Assembly (NCBI GenBank): GCA_905235315.1
Contig: CAJOLG010000076.1
Coordinates: 1 to 9,835 of the forward strand
DNA length: 9,835 bases
Reading direction: 5' to 3'
From: an uncultured Solobacterium sp.
GTDB lineage: Bacteria; Bacillota_I; Bacilli_A; Erysipelotrichales; Erysipelotrichaceae
Within the stretch, counting starts at the first letter, position 1, and every line of letters begins with the position of its first letter. The position numbers and the translations under genes were made by a program. The notes below the pieces were generated by a model. It worked only from the letters and a program-made list of their open reading frames with translations. It made no database searches and was not told the DNA's origin. Below, in pieces: positions 1 through 6,192 of the stretch.

Positions 1-793
1 GGTCATGAAGCCACGGGTTGAAACAGATATGATAGCTGCCGATCAGACCGGCAAGCGAGAAGGTCTTGGAAGGGGCATACATGCTTACGGTATGTGTGCG
101 GGCATACTCACTGACCGAGTATGCCGGGGTATGATGATGATCATTGAGAATCAGGTCCGACCAGATTTCATCCGACACGACCCAGACCTCATATTTCTCA
201 AAGAGATCCATCATGGCTTTGATTTCCTCCGGCTCCCAGACTCTTCCGCACGGATTGTGCGGATTGCAGAAGACAGCCGTATGAATATGATGTTTCACGA
301 TTTTCCGCTCCATGTCCGCAAGGTCCATGCGCCAGATTCCTTCTTCATCCCGCTGAAGATCAGAAAGAACCATATGGTAGCCGTTTTCCCCGACGGTATT
401 GGAAAAGCCGATATACACCGGCGAGTGAAACAGTACATAGTCTCCGCTGGAACAGAGCACATTCAGGGCGGAAACAACACCGCCGAGCACCCCGTTCTCA
501 TACCCGATCTCCGACGGTTTTACTTCCGTCCCGTTGCGGTCTTTCTGCCACCGGATAATTGCGTCATAGTATTCGTCTGTCGGCGCAAAATAGCCGAAGC
601 ACGGATGGCTGATGCGCTCTGCCATGGCGTTCGTAATCGCCGGGCAGGTCGCAAAACTCATATCTGCCACCCACATCGGGATCCGGCTGAACCCTTCTTT
701 TGTCGGTACATTGAGGTTATACCAGGCAGGCGGATCCACCGCGATGGAATCCTTTCCGTGCCGATCAATCACAGTTGTGAAGTCGTATTTCAT
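1..793 (-). CDS. MalY/PatB-type PLP-dependent C-S lyase / aminotransferase (C-terminus cut by window edge)
   Basis: The 264 visible residues form a fold-type I aminotransferase of the MalY/PatB branch. These cytosolic enzymes typically cleave cystathionine or cysteine to pyruvate, ammonia and a thiol; the substrate here is inferred. Seen in the sequence: the WVADMSF motif at residues 41-47, typical of this branch; the NPHNP motif at 177-181; the pyridine-nitrogen aspartate D208 in SDEIWSD; and the Schiff-base lysine K243 in APSKTFSLAGL. Family members are about 390 residues, so roughly 130 C-terminal residues lie before position 1. The start at 793 is supported by AGGAAGG about 7 nt upstream and by the usual N-terminus (MKYDFTTVIDRHG). 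It is divergent from the transketolase pair. MalY regulators also share this fold, so a purely regulatory role cannot be excluded. The family call is firm. Confidence 0.93.
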   Translation of the reverse strand, partial: MKYDFTTVIDRHGKDSIAVDPPAWYNLNVPTKEGFSRIPMWVADMSFATCPAITNAMAERISHPCFGYFAPTDEYYDAIIRWQKDRNGTEVKPSEIGYENGVLGGVVSALNVLCSSGDYVLFHSPVYIGFSNTVGENGYHMVLSDLQRDEEGIWRMDLADMERKIVKHHIHTAVFCNPHNPCGRVWEPEEIKAMMDLFEKYEVWVVSDEIWSDLILNDHHHTPAYSVSEYARTHTVSMYAPSKTFSLAGLIGSYHICFNPWLHD

Positions 794-919
794 GCTGTTT
801 TCCTTCCTAAGCACTATTCTAACCTCTTTCCTGCCCCTTTTTGGGTTAAAATCAATAGGGAAGTCGTCCGGCTGTAACTCCCGGAGACACTCCGAACCAA
901 TAATGAGGTAGAAACAGTT
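794..919. promoter_or_regulatory. Divergent intergenic region between the MalY-like gene and the transketolase pair
   Basis: This 126-base spacer must hold both promoters. A TAGAAT at 816-821 (minus sense) is a reasonable -10 for the MalY-like gene. A TAAAAT at 847-852 (plus) is a reasonable -10 for the transketolase genes and would leave a leader of about 60 nt. Neither has a convincing -35. The two boxes lie about 25 bp apart, so the promoters may interfere with each other or share a regulator. A small hairpin (CGGAG-ACA-CTCCG, 882-894) sits just upstream of the transketolase ribosome binding site TGAGGT (904-909). Confidence 0.4.
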
Positions 920-1747
920 ATGAACAACGAAGAATTGAAACTTCACGCACGGAATATCCGGCGGAACATCATTCGTCAGGTCTCCAATGCGAAAAGCGGG
1001 CATCCGGGCGGATCCCTCGGCGCAGCGGATATTCTGACCCTGCTGTTCCTTGAAATCATGGATATCACACCGGAAAATGCAGTACGGCAGGATCTCGCAT
1101 CTCCGGAGCGCGACCGCTTTGTTCTTTCCAAAGGTCATACTTCTCCCCTGCTCTATGCGGTTCTTGCGGAGAAAGGCATTCTGCCGGAAGAGGAACTGCT
1201 TACCTTCCGCAAGCTCGACAGCCGGCTTCAGGGTCATCCGAATATGAACTACCTGCCGGGCATCGACATGTCCACCGGTTCCCTCGGCCAGGGCCTTGCG
1301 GCGGCGGACGGCATGGCGCTCGCCAATAAGCTCTCCGGCCAGGATCACCGCATCTACTGCCTGATCGGCGACGGAGAATGCGAAGAAGGCGAAATCTGGG
1401 AGGCCGCAATGGCAGCCGCCCATTACAAGAGTGACAATCTCTGTGCGATCGTTGATGTCAACGGTCTGCAGATCGACGGCAAGACCTCCGATGTCATCGG
1501 ACCGGAGCCCCTCGATGAGAAGTTCCGGGCATTCGGCTGGCATGTCATCAATGTGGACGGCCACGACTTTGATGCCATGCGCGCCGCGTTTGCGGAAGCG
1601 AAAACCGTCAAGGGCAAGCCGACCGCATTGATCGCAAAGACCATCAAAGGCAAAGGCGTCTCCTTCATGGAGAACCAGGCTTCCTGGCATGGCGTCGCAC
1701 CCAATGCGGAACAGACAGAACTCGCATTAAAGGAGCTGGAGGGATAA
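920..1747 (+). CDS. Transketolase, N-terminal (TPP-binding) subunit
   Basis: This is the first half of a split transketolase, the TPP enzyme that moves two-carbon ketol units between sugar phosphates in the non-oxidative pentose phosphate pathway. In 275 residues it shows the substrate-pocket SGHPGG at 26-31, SKGH at 70-73, STGSLGQGL at 118-126, and the TPP/Mg motif starting GDGE at 150 and ending at N181 (IVDVN). A KGKGVSFME stretch starts at 243 and H257 follows. The length matches N-terminal subunits of two-gene transketolases. The start at 920 has TGAGGT about 10 nt upstream. The stop is 4 nt before the next start, so the subunits are almost certainly co-translated and assemble as a heterotetramer. 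Ribulose/dihydroxyacetone variants or an ascorbate-type transketolase cannot be separated by sequence reading alone. Confidence 0.96.
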   Translation: MNNEELKLHARNIRRNIIRQVSNAKSGHPGGSLGAADILTLLFLEIMDITPENAVRQDLASPERDRFVLSKGHTSPLLYAVLAEKGILPEEELLTFRKLDSRLQGHPNMNYLPGIDMSTGSLGQGLAAADGMALANKLSGQDHRIYCLIGDGECEEGEIWEAAMAAAHYKSDNLCAIVDVNGLQIDGKTSDVIGPEPLDEKFRAFGWHVINVDGHDFDAMRAAFAEAKTVKGKPTALIAKTIKGKGVSFMENQASWHGVAPNAEQTELALKELEG

Positions 1748-1751
1748 CAAT

Positions 1752-2672
1752 ATGGGAAAAGCAACCAGACAGGCATACGGCGAAAAGCTCGCTGAGCTCG
1801 TTGCCGAAAATCCGAATATCGTCGTCCTTGACGCAGATCTTGCGGGCTCCACAAAATCCGGCCTGTCACAGAAAGTGGCACCGGAACGCTTCTTTGACTT
1901 CGGCGTTGCGGAAGCGGACATGATCGGACATGCGGCAGGTTTCGCCGCAAGCGGATATACTCCCTTCGCTTCCAGCTTTGCGATGTTTGCGACCGGGCGC
2001 GCCTGGGAACAGATCCGCAACAGCGTTGCCTACCCGCAGCTCAACGTAAAGATCTGCGGCTCGCACGCCGGCATCACCGTCGGAGAAGACGGTGTGAGCC
2101 ATCAGGCCATCGAAGATATTGCGATCATGCGTTCCATCCCCGGCATGAAGATCTATGTGCCGAGTGATGAGAATGAAACCCGCGCCGTCGTTGCGCAGGC
2201 TGTCAATGAGTACGGGCCGACCTATATCCGCACCGGACGGGCAAGCGTGGAAAATATTTATGAATCCGAAGACATCGATGTCACCAAAATTCATATTCTG
2301 CGCAGCGGCAGCAGAGCCGCAGTGTTTGCCTGCGGTGTCTGTGTCAAATCCTCCCTGGAGGCGGCGGACCGCCTGAAAGAGGAAGGCATTGATCTTACGG
2401 TGGTGGATGTCTGCGCCATCAAGCCGTGCGATGAAGCGGGAATCCTGGATGTGCTGAACAGCCATGATCTCATCTTTACGGCAGAAGAGCACAATACCGT
2501 CGGCGGCCTCGGCGGAATGATCTGTGAGCTGGCCGCGGAAAAATGCCCCCGCAGGATCATTCGTCTCGGACTCGATGATATTTTTGCGGAAAGCGGAAGC
2601 GCTGCCGATCTGATGAAGAAGTACCGGCTTGACGGTGACGGCATCTATTCCCGCATCCGGGAAAAACTCTGA
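1752..2672 (+). CDS. Transketolase, C-terminal (pyrimidine-binding plus C-terminal domain) subunit
   Basis: This is the partner half of the split transketolase, 306 residues. The PYR domain comes first, with the cofactor-activating glutamate E54 in FGVAEADM and the phosphate/substrate region SHAGITVGEDGVSHQAIEDIA at about 104-124 (H117 is a likely active-site histidine). It is followed by the transketolase C-terminal domain from about residue 185, including EEHNTVGGLGG at 245-255. It acts only when complexed with the TPP subunit encoded directly upstream. GGAGGG at 1738-1743 lies inside the end of that gene, 8 nt before the ATG, giving tight translational coupling. A strong terminator follows 7 nt after the stop, so the two genes look like a complete bicistronic operon. 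The related DXS and pyruvate-dehydrogenase E1-beta families are less likely given the matching N-terminal partner. Confidence 0.95.
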   Translation: MGKATRQAYGEKLAELVAENPNIVVLDADLAGSTKSGLSQKVAPERFFDFGVAEADMIGHAAGFAASGYTPFASSFAMFATGRAWEQIRNSVAYPQLNVKICGSHAGITVGEDGVSHQAIEDIAIMRSIPGMKIYVPSDENETRAVVAQAVNEYGPTYIRTGRASVENIYESEDIDVTKIHILRSGSRAAVFACGVCVKSSLEAADRLKEEGIDLTVVDVCAIKPCDEAGILDVLNSHDLIFTAEEHNTVGGLGGMICELAAEKCPRRIIRLGLDDIFAESGSAADLMKKYRLDGDGIYSRIREKL

Positions 2673-2678
2673 TTGTTC

Positions 2679-2707
2679 ACATCCGGCCACTGCCGGATGT
2701 TTTTTTC
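2679..2707 (+). terminator. Intrinsic terminator of the transketolase operon
   Basis: ACATCCGGC (2679-2687) pairs perfectly with GCCGGATGT (2692-2700) across a CACT loop, giving a 9-bp stem followed directly by a run of seven T. It begins 7 nt after the stop codon. This is a textbook rho-independent terminator. Confidence 0.92.
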
Positions 2708-2727
2708 TTTTCCCGGGCCGGAAGATG

Positions 2728-2736
2728 TGGTTTGAT
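2728..2736 (+). promoter_or_regulatory. Possible extended -10 element immediately before the first HAD gene
   Basis: TGG followed by TTTGAT (4 of 6 match to TATAAT, with the TGn extension) ends 6 nt before the ATG at 2743. A poor -35 (TTTTCC) lies 17 bp upstream at 2708-2713, inside the T-run of the preceding terminator. If the element is real, transcription would start at or within one base of the ATG, making the mRNA leaderless. No Shine-Dalgarno sequence is visible. The match is weak and could be chance. Confidence 0.25.
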
Positions 2737-2742
2737 GGAATT

Positions 2743-3513
2743 ATGAACAACGCAGTCTTTTTCGACATTGACGGTACCCTGGCAATCCGCCTGGACGTAC
2801 CGGAGAGCGCTGCGGAAGCGCTCCGCACCCTGCGGCGAAACGGCGACCTGGTATTTATCTGTACCGGAAGGAACGCTTCCTATGTACGGCATCATTTTTC
2901 CGCCTGCGCCGACGGGTTTATCTGTGCCAACGGGAGATATGCCTTCCTCGAAGACCGGGTTCTGTATGATCACCCGATCGAGGTTTCCCTGCTGGAACGG
3001 GCCGTACAGGATGTGCGGTCCTGCGGCGGCGGAATCATCTTATTCGGCAATACCCGCGCATACTATACCGGGGATGAAGAAGGATATTCCCTCTTTGGCC
3101 AGGCGCATGCGGCAGAGCCCGTAGAGATTCTCACTTCGCTTGCGGATACCGAACCCATCTACACCTTTGATGTCTTTTTCCATTCCGAGGCGGAACTGGC
3201 CGCAATCCGGGAAGCTCTTTCGGAATACTGTCTGCTGAATCCGCATCTTCCCTGGCCGACGGCCGATGTGACAACGCTCGGCTGCGACAAGGGAACGGCG
3301 CTTTCTGCCGTATCCCAGGCTCTGAACATTCCGAAGGAAAACACCTATGCCTTCGGCGACGGTCACAACGATCTCTGCATGTTTCGGGAGGCGGGACACC
3401 GGATCGCGATGGGAAATGCGGTGGAGGAGCTCAAGGCACAGGCGGATTTTGTCACGACACCGATCCTTGAGGATGGGGTGCGGAACGGACTGAAACACTG
3501 CGGGCTCATCTAA
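2743..3513 (+). CDS. Cof-type HAD-superfamily phosphatase (HAD IIB-like)
   Basis: This is a 256-residue cytosolic haloacid-dehalogenase phosphatase of the Cof type, a family acting on sugar phosphates, nucleotides or cofactor phosphates; the substrate is unknown. All four HAD motifs are present: nucleophile D8 and acid D10 in FFDIDGTL, T41 in FICTGRN, K183 in CDKGTAL, and Mg ligands D206 and D210 in AFGDGHNDL. The region between motifs II and III is a type-IIB cap. I chose the ATG at 2743 because HAD proteins normally begin a few residues before the DxD motif. An in-frame ATG at 2725 adds only six residues, and neither has a clear ribosome binding site. It follows the transketolase terminator. 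The next gene carries a paralogous HAD domain, so the pair probably arose by duplication. Confidence 0.9.
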   Translation: MNNAVFFDIDGTLAIRLDVPESAAEALRTLRRNGDLVFICTGRNASYVRHHFSACADGFICANGRYAFLEDRVLYDHPIEVSLLERAVQDVRSCGGGIILFGNTRAYYTGDEEGYSLFGQAHAAEPVEILTSLADTEPIYTFDVFFHSEAELAAIREALSEYCLLNPHLPWPTADVTTLGCDKGTALSAVSQALNIPKENTYAFGDGHNDLCMFREAGHRIAMGNAVEELKAQADFVTTPILEDGVRNGLKHCGLI

Positions 3514-3515
3514 GT

Positions 3516-3584
3516 CCGAAGAACCGGAGTCCCGGTACAGCGCTGCCCGCAGAGAACTCTGCACGGGCCGGAATTATTCTTCGG
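3516..3584. repeat. Imperfect nested palindrome in the spacer between the two HAD genes
   Basis: CCGAAGAA (3516-3523) pairs with TTCTTCGG (3577-3584). CCGG (3524-3527) can stack on it against CCGG (3568-3571) with a 5-nt bulge. Inside, CCC + GCAGAG (3546-3554) pairs with CTCTGC (3557-3562) and GGG (3565-3567). No T-run follows on either strand, so it is not a canonical intrinsic terminator. It begins 3 nt after the upstream stop and ends about 30 nt before the -10 of the STAS-HAD gene. It could stabilise the 3' end of the first HAD mRNA or bind a regulator. Confidence 0.5.
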
Positions 3585-3613
3585 CTCACTGACCGTTGTG
3601 AAGCGGTAACTTA

Positions 3614-3622
3614 TGTTAAAAT
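3614..3622 (+). promoter_or_regulatory. Extended -10 promoter of the STAS-HAD gene
   Basis: TGT followed by TAAAAT (3617-3622) is a good extended -10 (TGnTAnAAT type). A partial -35, TTGTGA, is at 3596-3601 with a short 15-bp spacer. Transcription would begin near 3629, leaving a leader of about 20 nt that contains the ribosome binding site. This suggests the gene has its own promoter. Confidence 0.5.
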
Positions 3623-3648
3623 GATTGCGAAAATGCGAGGAGGTCATC

Positions 3649-4749
3649 ATGTTTAATATCCATACATCACAGGAAGATGGCACCTTATATTTTGATGTAA
3701 CCGGACGCATTGATTCGATCACTGCGCCGAAATTTGAAGAAGCGGTAAACGCGATCAATCTGTCCTCGGTGCAGAAGATCGTGATCGACTGTTCCCGGCT
3801 GGATTTCATTTCCTCTGCCGGTCTGCGGGTTCTTCTGAAACTGCGCAATCATACCACGGAGGATACGGAGATCGAAGCGATCAATGTGACACCTGCCGTA
3901 AAAGACATCTTCGAAATCACCGGGTTCAGCGATATCATTACGATCCGTTCCGATTCTGATCCTTCCGAAGCGCAGAAGGTCAGTGCGGTATTCTTTGATA
4001 TTGACGGAACCCTGCTTTCACACTCGACCGGGCAGGTACCGCAGAGTGCCAGGGACGCCATCGCGGAAATGCAGGGAAAAGGTGTCAAGGCAATCATCTG
4101 TACCGGAAGAGATATCGGGGAAGTGGAGAAGCTCCCGCTGACGGATATTCCGTTTGACGGATATCTTACCCTGAACGGCAATCTCTGCCTCGACAAGAAT
4201 AAAAAAATGTTTGCCGGAAACCCGATCGATCCGGGGGAAGTGGATATTCTTGTCCGCATCTTCCAGGCAAGCCGGATCCCCTTCGTTCTGATCGGTGAAA
4301 ACAAGCGGTATATCAACTATGTGGATGATGTGGTCATCGATACCCAGAACAGCACCAAGGGTACCATTCCCGATATCGGGGAATACCGCGGGGAGAAGAT
4401 CTACCAGTGCCTGGCATTTGTCCAGGACAAGGAACGCCTGATGCTGGAGAACATGCTCGATATGTGCACGATCACCAGCTGGAACAAGACCGGAATCGAC
4501 ATCATCTCCCGCTCCGGCGGAAAAGCTGCAGGTCTCGAGCTCTTCCTCGACAAGTATGATCTTCGCCGGGGAGAAACCATGGCCTTCGGTGACGGGCAGA
4601 ATGACATTGAGATGATCCGCTATGCCGGAATCGGCGTTGCGATGGGCAATGCGCTTGATACCGTGAAGTCCGCCGCAGACTATGTCACCACCGATGTCGA
4701 TGATGACGGAGTTGCCAATGCCCTGCGTCACTTCAAGGTCATTGACTGA
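3649..4749 (+). CDS. STAS domain fused to a Cof-type HAD phosphatase
   Basis: This 366-residue protein has two modules. Residues 1 to about 105 are a complete STAS domain of the anti-sigma-factor-antagonist type, with LDFISSAGLRVLL at 51-63. S56 aligns with the serine phosphorylated in RsbV-like proteins. Residues about 110-366 are a full Cof-type HAD phosphatase: D117 and D119 in FFDIDGTL, T152 in ICTGRD, K292 in GGKAAGL, D315 and D319 in AFGDGQND. The start at 3649 has AGGAGGT 5 nt upstream; an earlier in-frame TTG at 3625 would put the ribosome binding site inside the gene and is rejected. The HAD part is paralogous to the preceding gene. Known: STAS domains bind anti-sigma kinases or act as regulatory modules. 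Inferred: the STAS domain controls or localises the phosphatase. Neither the partner nor the substrate can be read from the sequence. Confidence 0.92.
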   Translation: MFNIHTSQEDGTLYFDVTGRIDSITAPKFEEAVNAINLSSVQKIVIDCSRLDFISSAGLRVLLKLRNHTTEDTEIEAINVTPAVKDIFEITGFSDIITIRSDSDPSEAQKVSAVFFDIDGTLLSHSTGQVPQSARDAIAEMQGKGVKAIICTGRDIGEVEKLPLTDIPFDGYLTLNGNLCLDKNKKMFAGNPIDPGEVDILVRIFQASRIPFVLIGENKRYINYVDDVVIDTQNSTKGTIPDIGEYRGEKIYQCLAFVQDKERLMLENMLDMCTITSWNKTGIDIISRSGGKAAGLELFLDKYDLRRGETMAFGDGQNDIEMIRYAGIGVAMGNALDTVKSAADYVTTDVDDDGVANALRHFKVID

Positions 4750-4752
4750 CCG

Positions 4753-4840
4753 CTGTCATAGAATGATTCAAAAAGCCGCACGGAGTGAATCGTCCCGTTT
4801 TTCCGGGGCAGTTCAAGCCGTGCGGTTTTTCTTATGACAG
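4753..4840. terminator. Bidirectional terminator built as a nested inverted repeat between convergent genes
   Basis: AAAAGCCGCACGG (4771-4783) pairs with CCGTGCGGTTTTT (4818-4830): 13 bp including one G-U, with A-run and T-run placed to terminate in both directions. The large loop (4784-4817) holds a small secondary hairpin (CCCG-TTTTTC-CGGG). An outer arm, CTGTCATA (4753-4760) with TATGACAG (4833-4840), encloses the whole. It sits between the STAS-HAD gene and the TelA-family gene, which converge here. The terminator role is well supported; the outer arm is unusual. Confidence 0.75.
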
Positions 4841-4885
4841 AAAAAAAGGATACAGCACGCTGTCTGTATCCTGTTGTCACTGTGT

Positions 4886-6073
4886 TCAGTTTCTCCGGCG
4901 GGTGATGTCGGCTTCCTCGTTGATCTGAAGGAGCTTCTCATTGAGCTGGTTTTCGATCCGGACGAGTTCCGCTTCCGCAGCCTGCCGCTTTTCATGGCCG
5001 TCCCGCTGAATTGCGAGGACTTCATCAAGCGTGGCAATGAGCTCTTCGTTGGTATGCTGGAGCGTTTCGATATCCACAATTCCGCGCTCGCTTTCACGGG
5101 TGGTTTCCACCGTTGCCTGATGCAGGGTCTCAGCGTTTTTCTTGAGCAGGTCGTTGGTCATGTTGGTGACTTCACGCTCTGCTTCGAGCGCTTCCCTGGA
5201 GTGGCTGATGCCGAGCGCCAGAACAATCTGGTTCTTCCAGAGCGGAATCGTATTGACGAGCGTGCTCTGGATCTTCTGGGTCATCAGGGTATCGTTGTTC
5301 TGAATCAGACGGATCTGCGGCGCCATCTGGATGGAGATCTGCCGTGTCAGCTCAAGGTCATAGAGCTTCTTTTCAAAGCGGTCGCATGCCTGTGCCAGGT
5401 CGTTGGCGGCCTGTGAATCTTCCGGCAGTCCGCTGTCCTGCGCCTTCTTTACAAGAGCCGGGAGGTCGTTCTCACGTACTTCCTGGAGTTTCTTCTTGCC
5501 GGCGATGATATACATCGACAGTTCCTTGGTGTTCTGCGCATTGCGCTCATAGAGCTGATCCAGGAGCGCGATATCTTTCAGCAGTGTGATCTGATGATCT
5601 TCGAGCACGGCTGCGATCTTATCGACATTGGCTTCCGCCTTGTCATAACGCGCCTTGTATTTTACAACGGAGTCCTGACCCTTCTTGAACAGGTTGCCGA
5701 AGAAGCCCTTGTCTTCCTTTTCATCCGTGGTCTTCAGTTCCACAACAAGATCACTCAGAAGATTTCCGATTTCCCCGAGATCCTTGGTTCTGACATTCTT
5801 CAGTGCAGAATCCGAGAAGTCGCTGATCTTCTTCTGGGCAGCGCTTCCGTATTCCAGCACGGTGCTGGATTCCGTGATATCAATCTTCTTGGAGAAATCT
5901 TCAACCGTCCTGCGTTCTGCCTCCGTGAGTTTGGCATCGGAATAGAGTTCTTCGATGGTCTTGGTCTGCGGTGCCTGTGCCTGCAGATCGTCCAGTTTTA
6001 CAGTTTCTTCTTCCGGATTCAGTGTCAGTGTGATCTCCTGTGCCTGAGTCTGTGTATTGTTGTTTTCACTCAT
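4886..6073 (-). CDS. TelA-family (toxic anion resistance) protein
   Basis: This is a 395-residue soluble, largely alpha-helical protein of the TelA/YceH family, named after tellurite resistance but also linked to general envelope and antimicrobial stress resistance; its molecular activity is not established. Conserved-looking blocks are SSTVLEYGSAAQKKISDFSD (69-88), QMAPQIRLIQNND (249-261) and NTIPLWKNQIVLALG (274-288). The N-terminal ~45 residues are polar and low-complexity (Asn/Gln/Thr/Glu), and the C-terminal ~90 residues are predicted coiled coil rich in Glu/Lys/Arg. No signal peptide or membrane segment is seen. The start at 6073 is set by GGAGG 11 nt upstream; a start at 6082 lies only 2 nt from that site, and longer starts include the promoter. 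In many Bacillota the gene pairs with an XpaC/YceG-like partner; none is visible here, so it appears to be monocistronic. Confidence 0.92.
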   Translation of the reverse strand: MSENNNTQTQAQEITLTLNPEEETVKLDDLQAQAPQTKTIEELYSDAKLTEAERRTVEDFSKKIDITESSTVLEYGSAAQKKISDFSDSALKNVRTKDLGEIGNLLSDLVVELKTTDEKEDKGFFGNLFKKGQDSVVKYKARYDKAEANVDKIAAVLEDHQITLLKDIALLDQLYERNAQNTKELSMYIIAGKKKLQEVRENDLPALVKKAQDSGLPEDSQAANDLAQACDRFEKKLYDLELTRQISIQMAPQIRLIQNNDTLMTQKIQSTLVNTIPLWKNQIVLALGISHSREALEAEREVTNMTNDLLKKNAETLHQATVETTRESERGIVDIETLQHTNEELIATLDEVLAIQRDGHEKRQAAEAELVRIENQLNEKLLQINEEADITRRRN

Positions 6074-6115
6074 GATTTTCATTTCCTCCGTCATATAAAG
6101 GGATTTACGGTTATC

Positions 6116-6124
6116 AGTATAGCA
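6116..6124 (-). promoter_or_regulatory. Extended -10 promoter of the TelA-family gene
   Basis: Read on the minus strand, TGC followed by TATACT (5 of 6 match to TATAAT, with the TGn extension) lies about 43 nt upstream of the start codon. This predicts a leader of roughly 36 nt containing the GGAGG ribosome binding site. The -35 region is poor, which is normal for extended -10 promoters. Confidence 0.6.
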
Positions 6125-6176
6125 CACGCTTCCTTCCGGTGCTGAAAAAGGAAATGCATGCCAAAGCCCTGTTTAA

Positions 6177-6185
6177 TGGTAAAAT
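6177..6185 (+). promoter_or_regulatory. Extended -10 element directly before the lipase-like gene
   Basis: TGG followed by TAAAAT (6180-6185) ends 7 nt before the ATG at 6193. This would place the transcription start at or next to the start codon, giving a leaderless message. No Shine-Dalgarno sequence precedes 6193. The -35 region is not recognisable. If the gene actually starts at the in-frame ATG 6154, this element would be inside the coding region and not a promoter. Confidence 0.4.
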
Positions 6186-6192
6186 TCTTTCT

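Noticed and set aside
5..877. 290-codon open frame on the plus strand
   Set aside because: It is antisense to the MalY-like gene, whose minus-strand frame has a complete set of PLP-enzyme motifs; the plus-strand product shows no recognisable motif.
1866..2828. 320-codon minus-strand open frame
   Set aside because: It lies antisense across the transketolase C-terminal gene, its terminator and the next gene start; the composition (many His, Ala, Gly) is typical of a shadow frame in GC-biased coding DNA.
3625..3648. N-terminal extension of the STAS-HAD gene from a TTG at 3625
   Set aside because: It would include the AGGAGGT ribosome binding site as coding sequence and begins only 3 nt after the -10 element.
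4018..4731. 237-codon minus-strand open frame
   Set aside because: It is entirely antisense to the STAS-HAD gene, which has all catalytic motifs; no ribosome binding site.
4874..5416. 180-codon plus-strand frame, and a similar one at 5594-6145
   Set aside because: Both are antisense to the TelA-family gene, which has a clear promoter, ribosome binding site and conserved blocks.
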